This document shows, piece by piece, positions 48,866 to 58,685 of a stretch of DNA of 64,000 bases. Under the pieces are notes generated by a model, which was given only the letters and a program-made list of their open reading frames with translations, made no database searches and was not told the DNA's origin. Numbering within the stretch: position 1 is the stretch's first letter; each line of letters begins with the position of its first letter. Source of the stretch: JBMYRH01 sp049602155 (GTDB lineage: Bacteria > Myxococcota_A > UBA9042 > PHBI01 > JBMYRH01); contig JBMYRH010000028.1 in NCBI GenBank assembly GCA_049602155.1, positions 7,007 to 71,006 of the forward strand. The letters are read 5' to 3'. A program made the translations under genes and the position numbers.

Positions 48866-51800
48866 TTAATCAAGGACGCAGACCCCGAGTGGACTGCAGG
48901 CCTCACCGGGGGTGCAGTCATTGTCCTTGGTGCACGGGACTTGGCAGTGCAGTGGAGAGGTTGCCGCTGCTGGCTGAACCAAGGCTGTCCATGAAGACTG
49001 ATTGACCTCTTGTACAGCGCATCCTGGCCAGGTCAGGGTCGCCACATCGACGAAACGCCCTGTCTTGTCGAGGTAGATATCCCCGATAGAGGAGATGAGC
49101 ACACCGCCACAGTAGATGTTCACCGTCGCGGTCGTTGGGCCGTCACCCTCGTTAACTGGAGGGCTGCCCGGCGTCGCCAAGCTCTTGGAGCAATAGTATG
49201 CGACGCCAATCTGGAGGTCGCCATTGCCCGGGTTGTTATTGATGTTGATGTTCTCCGGCCCATATCCATCAGTGTCGTCGAGGTCCAGCGATGGATCTCC
49301 AGATGGCCCGTTGGGCACCCACTTCGGGCTGTCGTTCGCGAAGAAGCAGTCTTGATTCGTGTACCACGCCAGCGCTGGGTCCACGCCTGGCGCTGTGAGG
49401 TGCAGGTCCGCGTCGCCGTGCGCCTCATCCCAGACGAGCTCAATGTGCAGGTCTTGCCAGGGCACCGAGGTCAGCATGATGATGCATGTGGCCTCTTCGC
49501 CCTCGTCATCGGTCACGGTCAAGGTCAGGGTGTATTCTCCGGCCAAGTCGACGAAGAAGTCTGTCGTGGCGCTCGTTGGGTTGGTGGGCTCAGAGCTGGA
49601 GCCTGGGGGAGCGCTGGTCACGACCCAAGCATAGGTGACCTCACCGCCGTCGGGATCGTTGCCTGAGCCACTCAAAGTGACGGTCGCGAGTGGCTGGGTC
49701 TCCACGTCAGCGCCACAGGAGATCGTCGGTGCCTCGCCTGTGCAGTTGAGGCCTTCGTCTGTCTGCCCGTCGCAGTCGTCATCGATGCCATTGCAGCTCT
49801 CAGCGACGGGGGTGACCTCGCCAGCGCACTCTGCCCACTCCCCAGAGGAGCAGGTCGAGGTACCCTCAAGGCAGGCGCCGACATCAGAACCACAGGCTTG
49901 CGTGAGCCCCTCATCGATGTCGCCGTCACAGTCCTGGTCTGTGCCGTCACAGGTCTCCAGGTCGGCTGTGACCTCACCGACGCAGGTCCCCCAGGCCCCG
50001 TTGTCACAGGTCTCCTGACCTTCTTCACAGAGCCCCTCGCTCGACCCACACACCTGGACGAGCGCCTCATCGATCGTTCCGTCGCAGTCATCGTCGGCGG
50101 CGTTGCAGGTCTCAGGTGCGGGGGCTGTGGCCCCGGTGCAGTCGCCCCAGCTCCCGCTGATGCAGCTCCGGGTGCCAGAGACGCACTCACCTGTGTCCTC
50201 GCCACAGGCCTGTACGAGGCCCTCATCCGTCAAACCGTCACAGTCGTCATCGACGCCGTTGCATGCCTCCGAAGAGCCATCTTCAGCTCCCACACAGCCC
50301 CCCAGAGCGCCGTTGACGCAGGTGCGCTCACCCGCGACGCAGGCACCCAGGTCGCTCCCGCATGGCTCTGAGTAGGTGGTGTTGTTCTCATAGGTGCAGC
50401 CCGTCGCTGGGTCGCAGACGTCCACCGTGCAGAGTTCGCCGTCATCACAGCCGACGACGCTTCCGATACACGAGCCCGAAGCGCAGGTGTCATCTTCTGT
50501 GCACGCGTTGGCGTCATCGCACGGATCGACGTTGGGGGTGCTCACGCAGCCCGAAGCAGGGTTACATTCGTCGTCCGTACATGGGTTCTGATCGTCGCAC
50601 CCGGTGAGTGTCCCGGAGCAGTCACCGGCGACGCAGGCGTCGTCGATGGTGCAGGCGTTCTCATCGTCACAGGGGACTCCCTCTGAGCTGGGGGCGGATA
50701 CGCAGGCCCCGTTTGAGGGATCGCATATGGTCGCCGTGCAGGCCGAGTCGTTGCTGGTGTCGCATGTCACGACGGAGTTAGGCGCAATGACGCACTGATG
50801 CTCACTGCACACCAGGACGCCATTGCACGCATTGCCGTCGTCTTGAGGCGCACAGTCAGCGTCTGTTTCGCACTCACAGAGTGACTCTCCGGGGGTACAC
50901 ACGCCGGAGGAGCAGGCGTCCGCCGTACAGGGGTTTCCGGTCTCACAAGCGAGCCCGTCTTCTACAGGACTCCACTGGCAACCGCTCACAGGCAGGCAAT
51001 CGTTCAGTGTGCAGGGATCACCATCGTCGCAAGAGATGGGCGCCCCACCACACTCTCCGGTGACACACTTGTCTCCTGTCGTGCAGGCTGATTCATCGTT
51101 ACACGGGGTCCCATCAGCGACGAAGGACGCGACGCAACCCTCGAACTCAGAGCAGCTCTCGACGGTGCATGGGTCGGTGTCACTGCAGTCGATTGGCGCT
51201 CCGTCACACTGGCCCTCAGTACACGCGTCATTGATGGTGCATATGCTTCCATCGTCGCAAGGGGTCCCGTCGGCGGCGTCAATATGGGCGCAACCCGAGA
51301 GGGAGTCGCATGAATCCACGGTGCATGGCGAGCCATCGTCGCAGGGCGTGGGTTGTCCGGAGCAAGCGCCGGCGGTGCAGACGTCACCAAGGGTGCATGC
51401 GTCGCCGTCATCACACCCGATACCTTCGAGGGGCAAGTAGGTGCAGCCGAGTCCCGGTGCACAGTCATCGGCGGTGCATGGGTTCTCATCGTCGCAAGTC
51501 GCCGGCGCGCCGGTGCAGACACCGGCTTCGCACATGTCGCTCAGGGTGCAGGTGTTCTGGTCATCACAGAGGGTTCCATTGGGCTCGTCTGTCTTCAGAC
51601 AGGCACCTGAAATGGGATCACAGGAGGTCTTGCGGCATTCCGTGTCACCTGTCGTGTTGCACACGACGACGCTCTCGGGGGCCAACACACAGGTGCCGGC
51701 TTCGCAGACCAGGCTTCCGTTACATAGATCTGCGTCATCCAGCGCCACGCAGTCGCCGTCTGTCTCACATTCGCAGGTGTCGTTTCCGGAGACGCACTCA

Positions 51801-53209
51801 CCCTCCACGCAGAGGTCCCCCTCGGTGCATGGGTTTCCGTCGTCACAAGGGGACTGATTCGCGACATGCTGGCAGCCCAGCGCACTGTCGCATGCGTCAT
51901 CGGTACAGGGCTCAAAGTCATCACAGATGAGGGGCTGACCGACGCACTCTGCTTTGATGCACTGGTCATTGTCCGTGCACGCGTCCCCATCGTCGCAGGG
52001 GGCGGTGACCTCGATGAAGGTGCAGCCAGATACCGGGCTACAGACATCCATCGTGCATGGGTTGCCATCATCACACGTCAGCGCCTCTCCAACGCAGACG
52101 CCGTCCGTGCAGATGTCTTCCAGCGTACAAGCGTTTTGGTCATCACACGCGCCCCCCTCGTTGATCGAGACATCACCGCAAGTCAGGGTCGTTGGATCGC
52201 ATAAATTCTGCTTGCACGGCGTATCAGCGGTCGGGTTGCAGGCCACCACCGTCAAGGGATCGACGATACAATTGAAGTCCAAGCAGTAGAGGGTCCCGTT
52301 ACAGCTGTCTCCATCCTCAAAGGCTGCGCAGTCGGCGCTTGTGGTGCACGCGCAGGCGTTCGTCTGAGGCACACATTCGCCAGCCACACAGGTGTCAGCG
52401 ACCGTACAAGGGTTGCCGTCTTCGCAGGTCACGCCGTCTGGACCTGGGACGGACTCGCAGGCGCCTGATTCCGGGTTACATGCGTCCGAGGTGCAAGGGT
52501 TACCGTCGTCACACACGATGCCGTCGCCGCCACAGGCCCCCAGGCCATCACAGTGATCGTTCACGGTGCAGGGTGAGCCGTCATTACAAGGCGCAAAGTT
52601 GAAGGAGGCAACACAGGCACCGTCCTCGCAGTTGTTCGTCGTGCACAGGTCTCCATCTTCGCACTCGGAGTCTGATTGGCAGCACGCCTCTTCGGGGGAA
52701 CCTGTGCACACGCCCGCGACACACACGTCCCCTGACGTGCAGGTGTCACCGTCATCGCAAAGGGCACCGTCGTTAGGCTCATGACGACAGCCAGCACCGG
52801 GCTCGCAGAGATCGTCTGTGCAGGGATCTTCGTCGTCGCAGCTCAAGGGGCCGCCGCCGCAGACGCCTTCGATACAGTAGTCGGGGCCCGTGCATGGGTC
52901 ACCGTCTTTGCACTCGGAGCCCGGCGCGGCGAAAGCAACGGTGCAGCGCGAAGTCTCGACGTCACAGACCGCAACCTCGCACTGCGCAAGGTCCTTGAAG
53001 GCCGCCGCGCACTCTGTGTCGTCGGCGCAACTCGCTGGCTCCGTGTCTAACTCGGTGTCCAGCTCCACGACGATGTCCATGGAAGGCGCGGAGATGTCTG
53101 CGCCCCCATTGACCTCTGTCGAGGCGCTGCTGCAGCCGATGAGCGCGACGCTCAGGAGCAGCCACCGGGTGGGGAAAAGTCGACCGGAATGTTCGCCATG
53201 GTTGTTCAT
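48866..53209 (-). CDS. Giant Cys-rich lipoprotein with MopE repeats and PKD domain
   Basis: 1447 residues; AAGGAG lies 9 bases before the ATG. The lipobox LIGC gives Cys26. Residues 60-975 are about 20 CDDGxxCTxxDxC modules (CDDGNPCTSDACNPESGAC and variants), broken by a recurring longer unit, CxCxTSADCxxxEDGDSCNGTLxC. Residues ~978-1153 hold four MopE-type units (ACNGVDDDCDGLTDEGL, ETCNAADDDCDGTIDEAL), whose DxDxDG-like loops bind Ca or other metals. A PKD domain (~1158-1240, GNDPDGGEVTYAWVV) and a beta-domain (ELVWDEAHGDADLHL) end it. It is a surface stalk or matrix protein; paralogous to the next gene. Confidence 0.85.
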   Translation of the reverse strand: MNNHGEHSGRLFPTRWLLLSVALIGCSSASTEVNGGADISAPSMDIVVELDTELDTEPASCADDTECAAAFKDLAQCEVAVCDVETSRCTVAFAAPGSECKDGDPCTGPDYCIEGVCGGGPLSCDDEDPCTDDLCEPGAGCRHEPNDGALCDDGDTCTSGDVCVAGVCTGSPEEACCQSDSECEDGDLCTTNNCEDGACVASFNFAPCNDGSPCTVNDHCDGLGACGGDGIVCDDGNPCTSDACNPESGACESVPGPDGVTCEDGNPCTVADTCVAGECVPQTNACACTTSADCAAFEDGDSCNGTLYCLDFNCIVDPLTVVACNPTADTPCKQNLCDPTTLTCGDVSINEGGACDDQNACTLEDICTDGVCVGEALTCDDGNPCTMDVCSPVSGCTFIEVTAPCDDGDACTDNDQCIKAECVGQPLICDDFEPCTDDACDSALGCQHVANQSPCDDGNPCTEGDLCVEGECVSGNDTCECETDGDCVALDDADLCNGSLVCEAGTCVLAPESVVVCNTTGDTECRKTSCDPISGACLKTDEPNGTLCDDQNTCTLSDMCEAGVCTGAPATCDDENPCTADDCAPGLGCTYLPLEGIGCDDGDACTLGDVCTAGACSGQPTPCDDGSPCTVDSCDSLSGCAHIDAADGTPCDDGSICTINDACTEGQCDGAPIDCSDTDPCTVESCSEFEGCVASFVADGTPCNDESACTTGDKCVTGECGGAPISCDDGDPCTLNDCLPVSGCQWSPVEDGLACETGNPCTADACSSGVCTPGESLCECETDADCAPQDDGNACNGVLVCSEHQCVIAPNSVVTCDTSNDSACTATICDPSNGACVSAPSSEGVPCDDENACTIDDACVAGDCSGTLTGCDDQNPCTDDECNPASGCVSTPNVDPCDDANACTEDDTCASGSCIGSVVGCDDGELCTVDVCDPATGCTYENNTTYSEPCGSDLGACVAGERTCVNGALGGCVGAEDGSSEACNGVDDDCDGLTDEGLVQACGEDTGECVSGTRSCISGSWGDCTGATAPAPETCNAADDDCDGTIDEALVQVCGSSEGLCEEGQETCDNGAWGTCVGEVTADLETCDGTDQDCDGDIDEGLTQACGSDVGACLEGTSTCSSGEWAECAGEVTPVAESCNGIDDDCDGQTDEGLNCTGEAPTISCGADVETQPLATVTLSGSGNDPDGGEVTYAWVVTSAPPGSSSEPTNPTSATTDFFVDLAGEYTLTLTVTDDEGEEATCIIMLTSVPWQDLHIELVWDEAHGDADLHLTAPGVDPALAWYTNQDCFFANDSPKWVPNGPSGDPSLDLDDTDGYGPENININNNPGNGDLQIGVAYYCSKSLATPGSPPVNEGDGPTTATVNIYCGGVLISSIGDIYLDKTGRFVDVATLTWPGCAVQEVNQSSWTALVQPAAATSPLHCQVPCTKDNDCTPGEACSPLGVCVLD

Positions 53210-53386
53210 GAGGTGCTCTCCTTGAGCCTAGCGCTCATCGACGGCGTGGATGGGAGACGAAGAATTCGCCCGCGTCGCGGGCACGCTGGTGGGGGAGGGA
53301 GAGACGCCCCGAAGAAGGGGAGAATCGACCACCCGGTCTCGCCACGACCTCGGGGACCTCAGCGCTGGTTGCATGTGGGGCGCTCT

Positions 53387-56300
53387 TCATGGGCCGTCAC
53401 AGACGACCTGAACGTTGTCGATCACCGCGCCAAGGCCCACGTTGTCGGTGTCATTTGAGCTCCAGATGAGTGTCAAGGTGACGTCCGAGCCCATCGCGTA
53501 GCTGATGTCGTAGCTCATGGTCTGTTTCGCAGGCGCTTGCGATGAGCCAATGGGGTTCTCCGAGCTCGAGCCCGACCCGCATGCATCTCCGGGGATTAAT
53601 GTCGCCGCGCCCCCGTCAACGCTCAACATGATCTCAAGGATGTCGTTGGCGCAGTCCCCATCGTCAGCCGGGTCCAACTCTGCGTAATAATCGAAGCTCG
53701 CCGTGCAGCTCGTCGAGGTCGCCGGCAGCGTGACAGTGGGGAATTCCAACCCAGCGCTGGTCGCTGCGCAGTCGTAACCTGTAAGCGTATTGTTTGTGAG
53801 CTGACCGAGGTAATAGCCGGTGACGACATCTGCAAAACCACCGATCGGGTGCCAGCCGAAATTAGAGCACTGCGGCGGGGCGTTGATGGACTCTGAGCAG
53901 CCGTCACAAACGGCGTCGGTGAAGTCTTCATTCAGCAAAAGCTGCTGCGAAGCGTCACAGATGATTTCGACGCTCCACTCTTGGTCGTAGTTGAAGCCTT
54001 CGTGGTCGGGCGCTAGCCCGTCATAGATGTCTGCCACGATGTAGAAGAGTTGCCCCTCGCTGACCGAGAACTCCTTGAAGCTACAGACCTTCTTACCAGG
54101 GCCGCAGAGCGGGTTGTCCTCGACGTTCTCCCACATGTAGGCGATGCAGGAGTCCGCTTCGCAACCGCCTCCAGTCAGGATGAACCAGTCGATGACGCCA
54201 AACTGGCCGCCGCCGGGTGTTTTGAAGCCCTCGTCGTGCTCAATCAGGGTGCAGACGCCGTCGCTTGGAGCCACAAACACGTAGGCATACTCGTAGCCGG
54301 TGTCTTCGCCGTCGTAGACAAAGTCGGGGTTCGCGCAGGGCCAGGTGTCAATGGAGCCCGTGTTGGCGCAGTTGGGGCCATTGCACTTGAAAGAGAACTG
54401 GTCGGCCACACCGCAGTCACTCCACGTGTTGGTCGTTGTGCCTGTGTTCGCCGTCAACTCGCTGACCGGGAAGCACTCATCAGGCCCTACTGGCGCTGGA
54501 TCGTTGGAGATGTGCTGACAGATCCCGTCCGTACACTGGTCGTAGGTGCATGGGTTGCCGTCGTCGGTGCACGGCAGCTGGTCTGACACGGGGGGATGGA
54601 CACAGTCTCCGCCGACGCAGAGATCGCTCGTACACGAGTTGCCGTCGTCGGAGCACGGCTCGCCGTCGATGATGGCGGGGTGCTCGCAGTTGCCCGACTG
54701 GCAGACGTCCAGCGTGCACGGATTACCGTCGTCTACGCAGGGCTGTCCGTCGTAAGCTGAGTCGTAGGTGCACGCGCCATCCTGGCAGCTGTCGGCCGTG
54801 CACGGGTTCTGGTCATCGCAGGGCTCTGGGAAGCCGACACAGGTACCTCCCTGGCATGTGTCGTTAATCGTACAGCCGTCTGAGTCATCACACAGGGCGC
54901 CGTTCGGCGATGGGCTCGAGGCGCATGTGCCCGTCTCAGGGGTGCAGGAGGGGGTCAGGCAAGGGTCATCGCCAGCCGGGCATACGACGATGGTCGTGGG
55001 GTCGATTTTACAGGTTCCGTCGGGGGAACAAATGAGCGTCCCATTGCAAAGGTCGTCGTCATCCTCTGCTGCACAATCTGCGTCACTCTGACAGCCGCAG
55101 AAGGGCTCCCCCGCTTCGCACTCGCCTGCCAGGCACGCGTCCGGAGCCGTGCAGGGGTCACCATCTTCACAGGGGACGCCGTCGGGCGCAGGGCTGTAGT
55201 CACAGCCGACCTCGTCGTCACAGATGTCGACAGTGCAAGGATCACCATCGTCGCAGGAGGGCGGGTTTCCGAGGCACTCCCCTGAGACACACTGGTCTCC
55301 TTGCGAGCATGCGGAGCCGTCATCGCATGGGGTGCCGTTGACGAGGGGGACGCTCCAGCACCCTTGCTGTTCGCTGCAGAGGTCCGCAGTGCAGACGTTT
55401 TCATCATCGCAATCGGCGGGCTCCCCCACACAGGCTCCGTCTGAGCAGACGTCGAACACGGTGCATATGCTGCCGTCATTGCAGGGGGTCCCATCTTGTG
55501 CTGTCACAGCGACGCATCCTTCGACCTCGTCGCAGGAGTCGATGGTGCATGGGTTCCCGTCGTCGCACCCGAGGGCGACGCCGTTACAGGCCCCGAGGTT
55601 ACATTTGTCGTTGCCTGTGCATGGGTCACCGTCGTCGCACTGGAGCGTGTTCGCGGTGTTGTCGCAGCCCGTGGCGGCGTCGCACGTGTCGGTGGTGCAC
55701 GGGTTTTCATCGTCACATTCGACGGTGCTGCCGACGCAGAGCCCCTCAGAACAGGCGTCACCAGAGGTGCATGCGTTACCGTCGTCGCACGCGCCGCCCT
55801 CACCAGCGGCGGTCATGACGCAGGCACCGGTTGCTGTATCGCACAGGTTCTTCACACAGGCAGTGTCCGACGTGGCATCACATATGACGGGCGTGGACGG
55901 GTCAACTTGGCATTGACCGTCAACGCATTGAAGGGTGCCGTTGCAGATGTTGGCGTCTTCCTCGGCCGCACAATCTCCATCCGACGTACATGCGCACGTG
56001 TTGGTCCCACCTGCACACGCACCTCCAGTACATTGGTCCCCCAAGGTGCAGGAGTTACCGTCATCGCAGGGTGCGTTGTTCGGTTGCGAGGTGCACCCGA
56101 CGCCAGGGCTGCACATGTCGTCCGTGCACGCGTTGTTATCGTCGCACTCAACAGGGCTACCGCTGCAGACCGCGTTTTGACATTGGTCTCCTTGAGTGCA
56201 GATGTCGCCGTCGTCGCAAGGCTGGGTGTGTGCGACGTTGACGCAGCCGGAGGTCGGGTTGCAGGCATCAAAGGTGCACTCGATGGCGTCATCACAGTCT

Positions 56301-57442
56301 AGTGGCGTTCCCACACAGAGACCGTTGAGGCATCCATCGACGTCAGTGCACGGGTTCTGGTCATCGCAGTTCACGCCATCTTCAGCCGCGTTTGGGATAC
56401 ACTGCCCGGTTTGGGGGTCGCAGGTGTTGGTGACGCAGGCAGTGTTTCCCGTTGGGTTGCACTGGACGATGGTGGTGGGCTCGACGTTGCACAGAAAGTC
56501 AACGCAACGAAGCGTGCCGTTGCAGAGGTTGCCATCCTCGTAGACCACACAGTCCGCGTCTGTGGTGCATTGGCAGAGGCTTCCATCTCCGACGCAGAGC
56601 CCATTAAGGCAGCTGTCCGGGTTGGTGCATGGGTTGCCGTCTTCACAGGGGGTCCCGTCCTCAGCTTTGCCGGCGATGCACGTCCCCGTGTCGGGATCGC
56701 AGGTGTCCTCTGTGCAGGGGTTGGCGTCATCGCAAAGCAGAGGCTCGCCGCTGCAACCGCCCACGCCATCGCAGCGGTCCTGCAAGGTGCAGAGGTTGTC
56801 GTCGTTGCATGGGGCAAAGTTGTAGGCCGTGACGCAAGTGTTGTCCTCGCAGTTGTCGTCCGTGCACAGGTCGCCATCGTCGCACTCTGCGTCGAACAGG
56901 CAGCAGCCTTCGACGGGGCTCCCTCCTGTGCAGGCCCCGTCGACGCAGGTGTCCTCGATTGTGCAGGGGTCGCCGTCGTCGCAGCTCCCCTCATCGCGTG
57001 GTGAGTGCACGCACCCATCCTTCTGGTCGCAGCTGTCGCTGGTACAGGGGAGGCCGTCGTCGCAGTCAAGAGGTGTGCCGCGGCAAGTTCCGTTGACGCA
57101 TGAGTCGGGCCCGGTGCACAGGAGCCCATCTGCGCACTCAGTGCCGTCAGGAAGGTGCCCCACCTCGCAAACGCCCTCTGTATCAGAGCAACTCACGCGC
57201 TCGCAGGGCAGGAGCTCGAAGGCACCTTCGCAGTCTTGAGTCGTTTCGCATGGGATCCCATCCTCGACGTCGAGGCGGTCCCGCGTGGAGGGGGTGGAGA
57301 AGTCGGGACGAGAGTCGATTGATTCACCCTGCGATGCCGTACCATCAGCGGATGAGCACGCGACAAGCATCACCACACATGCGAGCACGCACATTCGTGG
57401 CAGCTCAAGCGCACGTTTAAGCAGACGTACACGGCCGTTCAT
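53387..57442 (-). CDS. Giant Cys-rich lipoprotein, paralogue of its neighbour
   Basis: 1351 residues from the ATG at 57442, next to a purine-rich AAGGGGGAAGG ribosome site; an ATG at 57460 is an alternative. The lipobox MLVAC gives Cys29. Cys-rich CDDGxxCTxxxxC modules fill about 65-1010 and align with the neighbour, e.g. YNFAPCNDDNLCTLQDRCDG here against FNFAPCNDGSPCTVNDHCDG there, and the shared CNGTLxCxDFxCxVxPxT unit. Unlike the neighbour it lacks MopE repeats and PKD; residues 1010-1351 are two beta-sandwich domains (EYAYVFVAPSDGVCTLIEHD; SCTASFDYYAELDPADDGDC). Its start is divergent from mbnP and shares the copper-type box at 57644. Confidence 0.85.
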   Translation of the reverse strand: MNGRVRLLKRALELPRMCVLACVVMLVACSSADGTASQGESIDSRPDFSTPSTRDRLDVEDGIPCETTQDCEGAFELLPCERVSCSDTEGVCEVGHLPDGTECADGLLCTGPDSCVNGTCRGTPLDCDDGLPCTSDSCDQKDGCVHSPRDEGSCDDGDPCTIEDTCVDGACTGGSPVEGCCLFDAECDDGDLCTDDNCEDNTCVTAYNFAPCNDDNLCTLQDRCDGVGGCSGEPLLCDDANPCTEDTCDPDTGTCIAGKAEDGTPCEDGNPCTNPDSCLNGLCVGDGSLCQCTTDADCVVYEDGNLCNGTLRCVDFLCNVEPTTIVQCNPTGNTACVTNTCDPQTGQCIPNAAEDGVNCDDQNPCTDVDGCLNGLCVGTPLDCDDAIECTFDACNPTSGCVNVAHTQPCDDGDICTQGDQCQNAVCSGSPVECDDNNACTDDMCSPGVGCTSQPNNAPCDDGNSCTLGDQCTGGACAGGTNTCACTSDGDCAAEEDANICNGTLQCVDGQCQVDPSTPVICDATSDTACVKNLCDTATGACVMTAAGEGGACDDGNACTSGDACSEGLCVGSTVECDDENPCTTDTCDAATGCDNTANTLQCDDGDPCTGNDKCNLGACNGVALGCDDGNPCTIDSCDEVEGCVAVTAQDGTPCNDGSICTVFDVCSDGACVGEPADCDDENVCTADLCSEQQGCWSVPLVNGTPCDDGSACSQGDQCVSGECLGNPPSCDDGDPCTVDICDDEVGCDYSPAPDGVPCEDGDPCTAPDACLAGECEAGEPFCGCQSDADCAAEDDDDLCNGTLICSPDGTCKIDPTTIVVCPAGDDPCLTPSCTPETGTCASSPSPNGALCDDSDGCTINDTCQGGTCVGFPEPCDDQNPCTADSCQDGACTYDSAYDGQPCVDDGNPCTLDVCQSGNCEHPAIIDGEPCSDDGNSCTSDLCVGGDCVHPPVSDQLPCTDDGNPCTYDQCTDGICQHISNDPAPVGPDECFPVSELTANTGTTTNTWSDCGVADQFSFKCNGPNCANTGSIDTWPCANPDFVYDGEDTGYEYAYVFVAPSDGVCTLIEHDEGFKTPGGGQFGVIDWFILTGGGCEADSCIAYMWENVEDNPLCGPGKKVCSFKEFSVSEGQLFYIVADIYDGLAPDHEGFNYDQEWSVEIICDASQQLLLNEDFTDAVCDGCSESINAPPQCSNFGWHPIGGFADVVTGYYLGQLTNNTLTGYDCAATSAGLEFPTVTLPATSTSCTASFDYYAELDPADDGDCANDILEIMLSVDGGAATLIPGDACGSGSSSENPIGSSQAPAKQTMSYDISYAMGSDVTLTLIWSSNDTDNVGLGAVIDNVQVVCDGP

Positions 57443-57741
57443 CGCCTTCCCCCTTTTCACAAACCTCGACGTGCCCTATTCCGTCGCGGCTGTCTAATCA
57501 TGACGCGACCTGGGGGGGCTACGTCAAGTTGGCCCCAGTAAAAACAATCATCTCGGCCAGGTGAAAGGCCGCCCGGACGGCCAAGTGCCCCGAGGGGGCC
57601 GCGTAATCAAATGAGAGTGCGAACCAGCGAAGCCTTGATGCCTATACCCCCTATGGGTATGGTGTGTGTGCTGGAGGCAGGCTAGGGCATCCTTCCCAGC
57701 AATGACCCGTTGTCGAACCACAGAGATGCAGGAAGCCATCA
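57443..57741. other. Divergent regulatory region of the copper locus
   Basis: 299 bp between the 1351-residue lipoprotein and mbnP starts, with the CsoR-type box at 57644-57660 (82 bases from mbnP, about 200 from the lipoprotein). No gene. Confidence 0.5.
57644..57660. promoter_or_regulatory. CsoR-type operator, box 1
   Basis: ATACCC-CCTAT-GGGTAT is a perfect 6-bp-arm inverted repeat with a 5-bp centre, of the TACCCC...GGGTA style bound by CsoR/RcnR-family repressors. It is 82 bp upstream of the mbnP start. Confidence 0.75.
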
Positions 57742-58680
57742 GTGAGCAAAAATCACGCGATTCGGATTGCAGCCTCCATTTGTACAGCAGCCCCTCTGCT
57801 TTTCTTTGCCGGAGCATGTTCCGGGGAGGGAGCGGCGTTGCCTGTCACCGACACGCAACGGGCAGAAGTTGACGCGGTGGGTGACGTGTCCGGTGCAGAA
57901 CGGCCCAACGAAAGAGGCGAAGTGATCCCGAGCGAGGTCGAGGTCGCCATCTCTTTCGCTGTCACGGTCAACGGGGAAGCGTTTACGTGCGGCAAGACCT
58001 ACGCCAACATCGGGACAAGCGCAGCTGACTTTGGATTCAACGACATGCGGCTCTACGTCCACGACGTCTTCCTCATCGACGAGCAGGGTGAAGCGACGCC
58101 TGTGACCTTAGACCAAGATGGCGTATGGCAGCGGGACGGTGTCGCGCTCCTAGACTTCGAAGACGGATGCGAAAACGGTACCCAGCAAGTCAATCAAGCG
58201 CTCACTGGCACCGCTCTTGACGGGGAGTATTCAGGAGTGCGGTTCACGGTCGGGGTACCCCCAGAGCTCAACTCCTCAGAAACGGTCCTTGAGGGCCGGG
58301 GAAGCCCCCTAAACCAAACCGCGATGTTTTGGACATGGAAGTCGGGCTACAAATACCTCCGCTTGGATGGAGACCAGGGGCCTTTCCGTCTCCACCTTGG
58401 CGCATCGGGATGCAGCGACGACTTTACGTGCACTGAGATGAACCTCGTCGAAGTCACACTCACTGGCTACGACCGCGACGCGCACGACGTGACCCTTGAC
58501 CTAGGCGATCTCCTGGCAGGGACCGACGTCAGTCAGAACACAGCTGGTACGGCTCCGGGGTGTATGGGGGAGTCCGTGGATCCCGACTGTAGCGATATTT
58601 TTCAGCGCATTGGACTCGGCTCCATTGAGAATCGGTCGTCATGGTCGGTCACTCCCAAGGGTGCTGCTGAAGCGAGGTGA
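57742..58680 (+). CDS. mbnP: MbnP-family copper-binding lipoprotein
   Basis: 312 residues from a GTG at 57742 (AGGAAG 6 bases upstream). The lipobox FAGAC gives Cys26. The body matches MbnP (MXAN_0976-like): FAVTVNGEAFTCGKTYANIG, FNDMRLYVHDVFLID, GEYSGVRFTVGVPPELN, and MFWTWKSGYKYLRLDGDQG with Trp197/Trp199; then FRLHLGASGC and a C-terminal CTEMNLVEVTL. In Methylosinus, MbnP binds copper after its diheme partner MbnH oxidises a Trp to kynurenine. The downstream gene is MbnH, four bases of overlap or nine bases apart depending on its start. Exported and acylated; copper acquisition or storage role. Confidence 0.9.
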   Translation: MSKNHAIRIAASICTAAPLLFFAGACSGEGAALPVTDTQRAEVDAVGDVSGAERPNERGEVIPSEVEVAISFAVTVNGEAFTCGKTYANIGTSAADFGFNDMRLYVHDVFLIDEQGEATPVTLDQDGVWQRDGVALLDFEDGCENGTQQVNQALTGTALDGEYSGVRFTVGVPPELNSSETVLEGRGSPLNQTAMFWTWKSGYKYLRLDGDQGPFRLHLGASGCSDDFTCTEMNLVEVTLTGYDRDAHDVTLDLGDLLAGTDVSQNTAGTAPGCMGESVDPDCSDIFQRIGLGSIENRSSWSVTPKGAAEAR

Positions 58681-58685
58681 GGAAC

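Noticed and set aside
48866..57442. Regular spacing of CDDG-type motifs looked like a CRISPR or DNA repeat array
   Set aside because: Repeats are protein-level, degenerate in DNA and continuous in frame.
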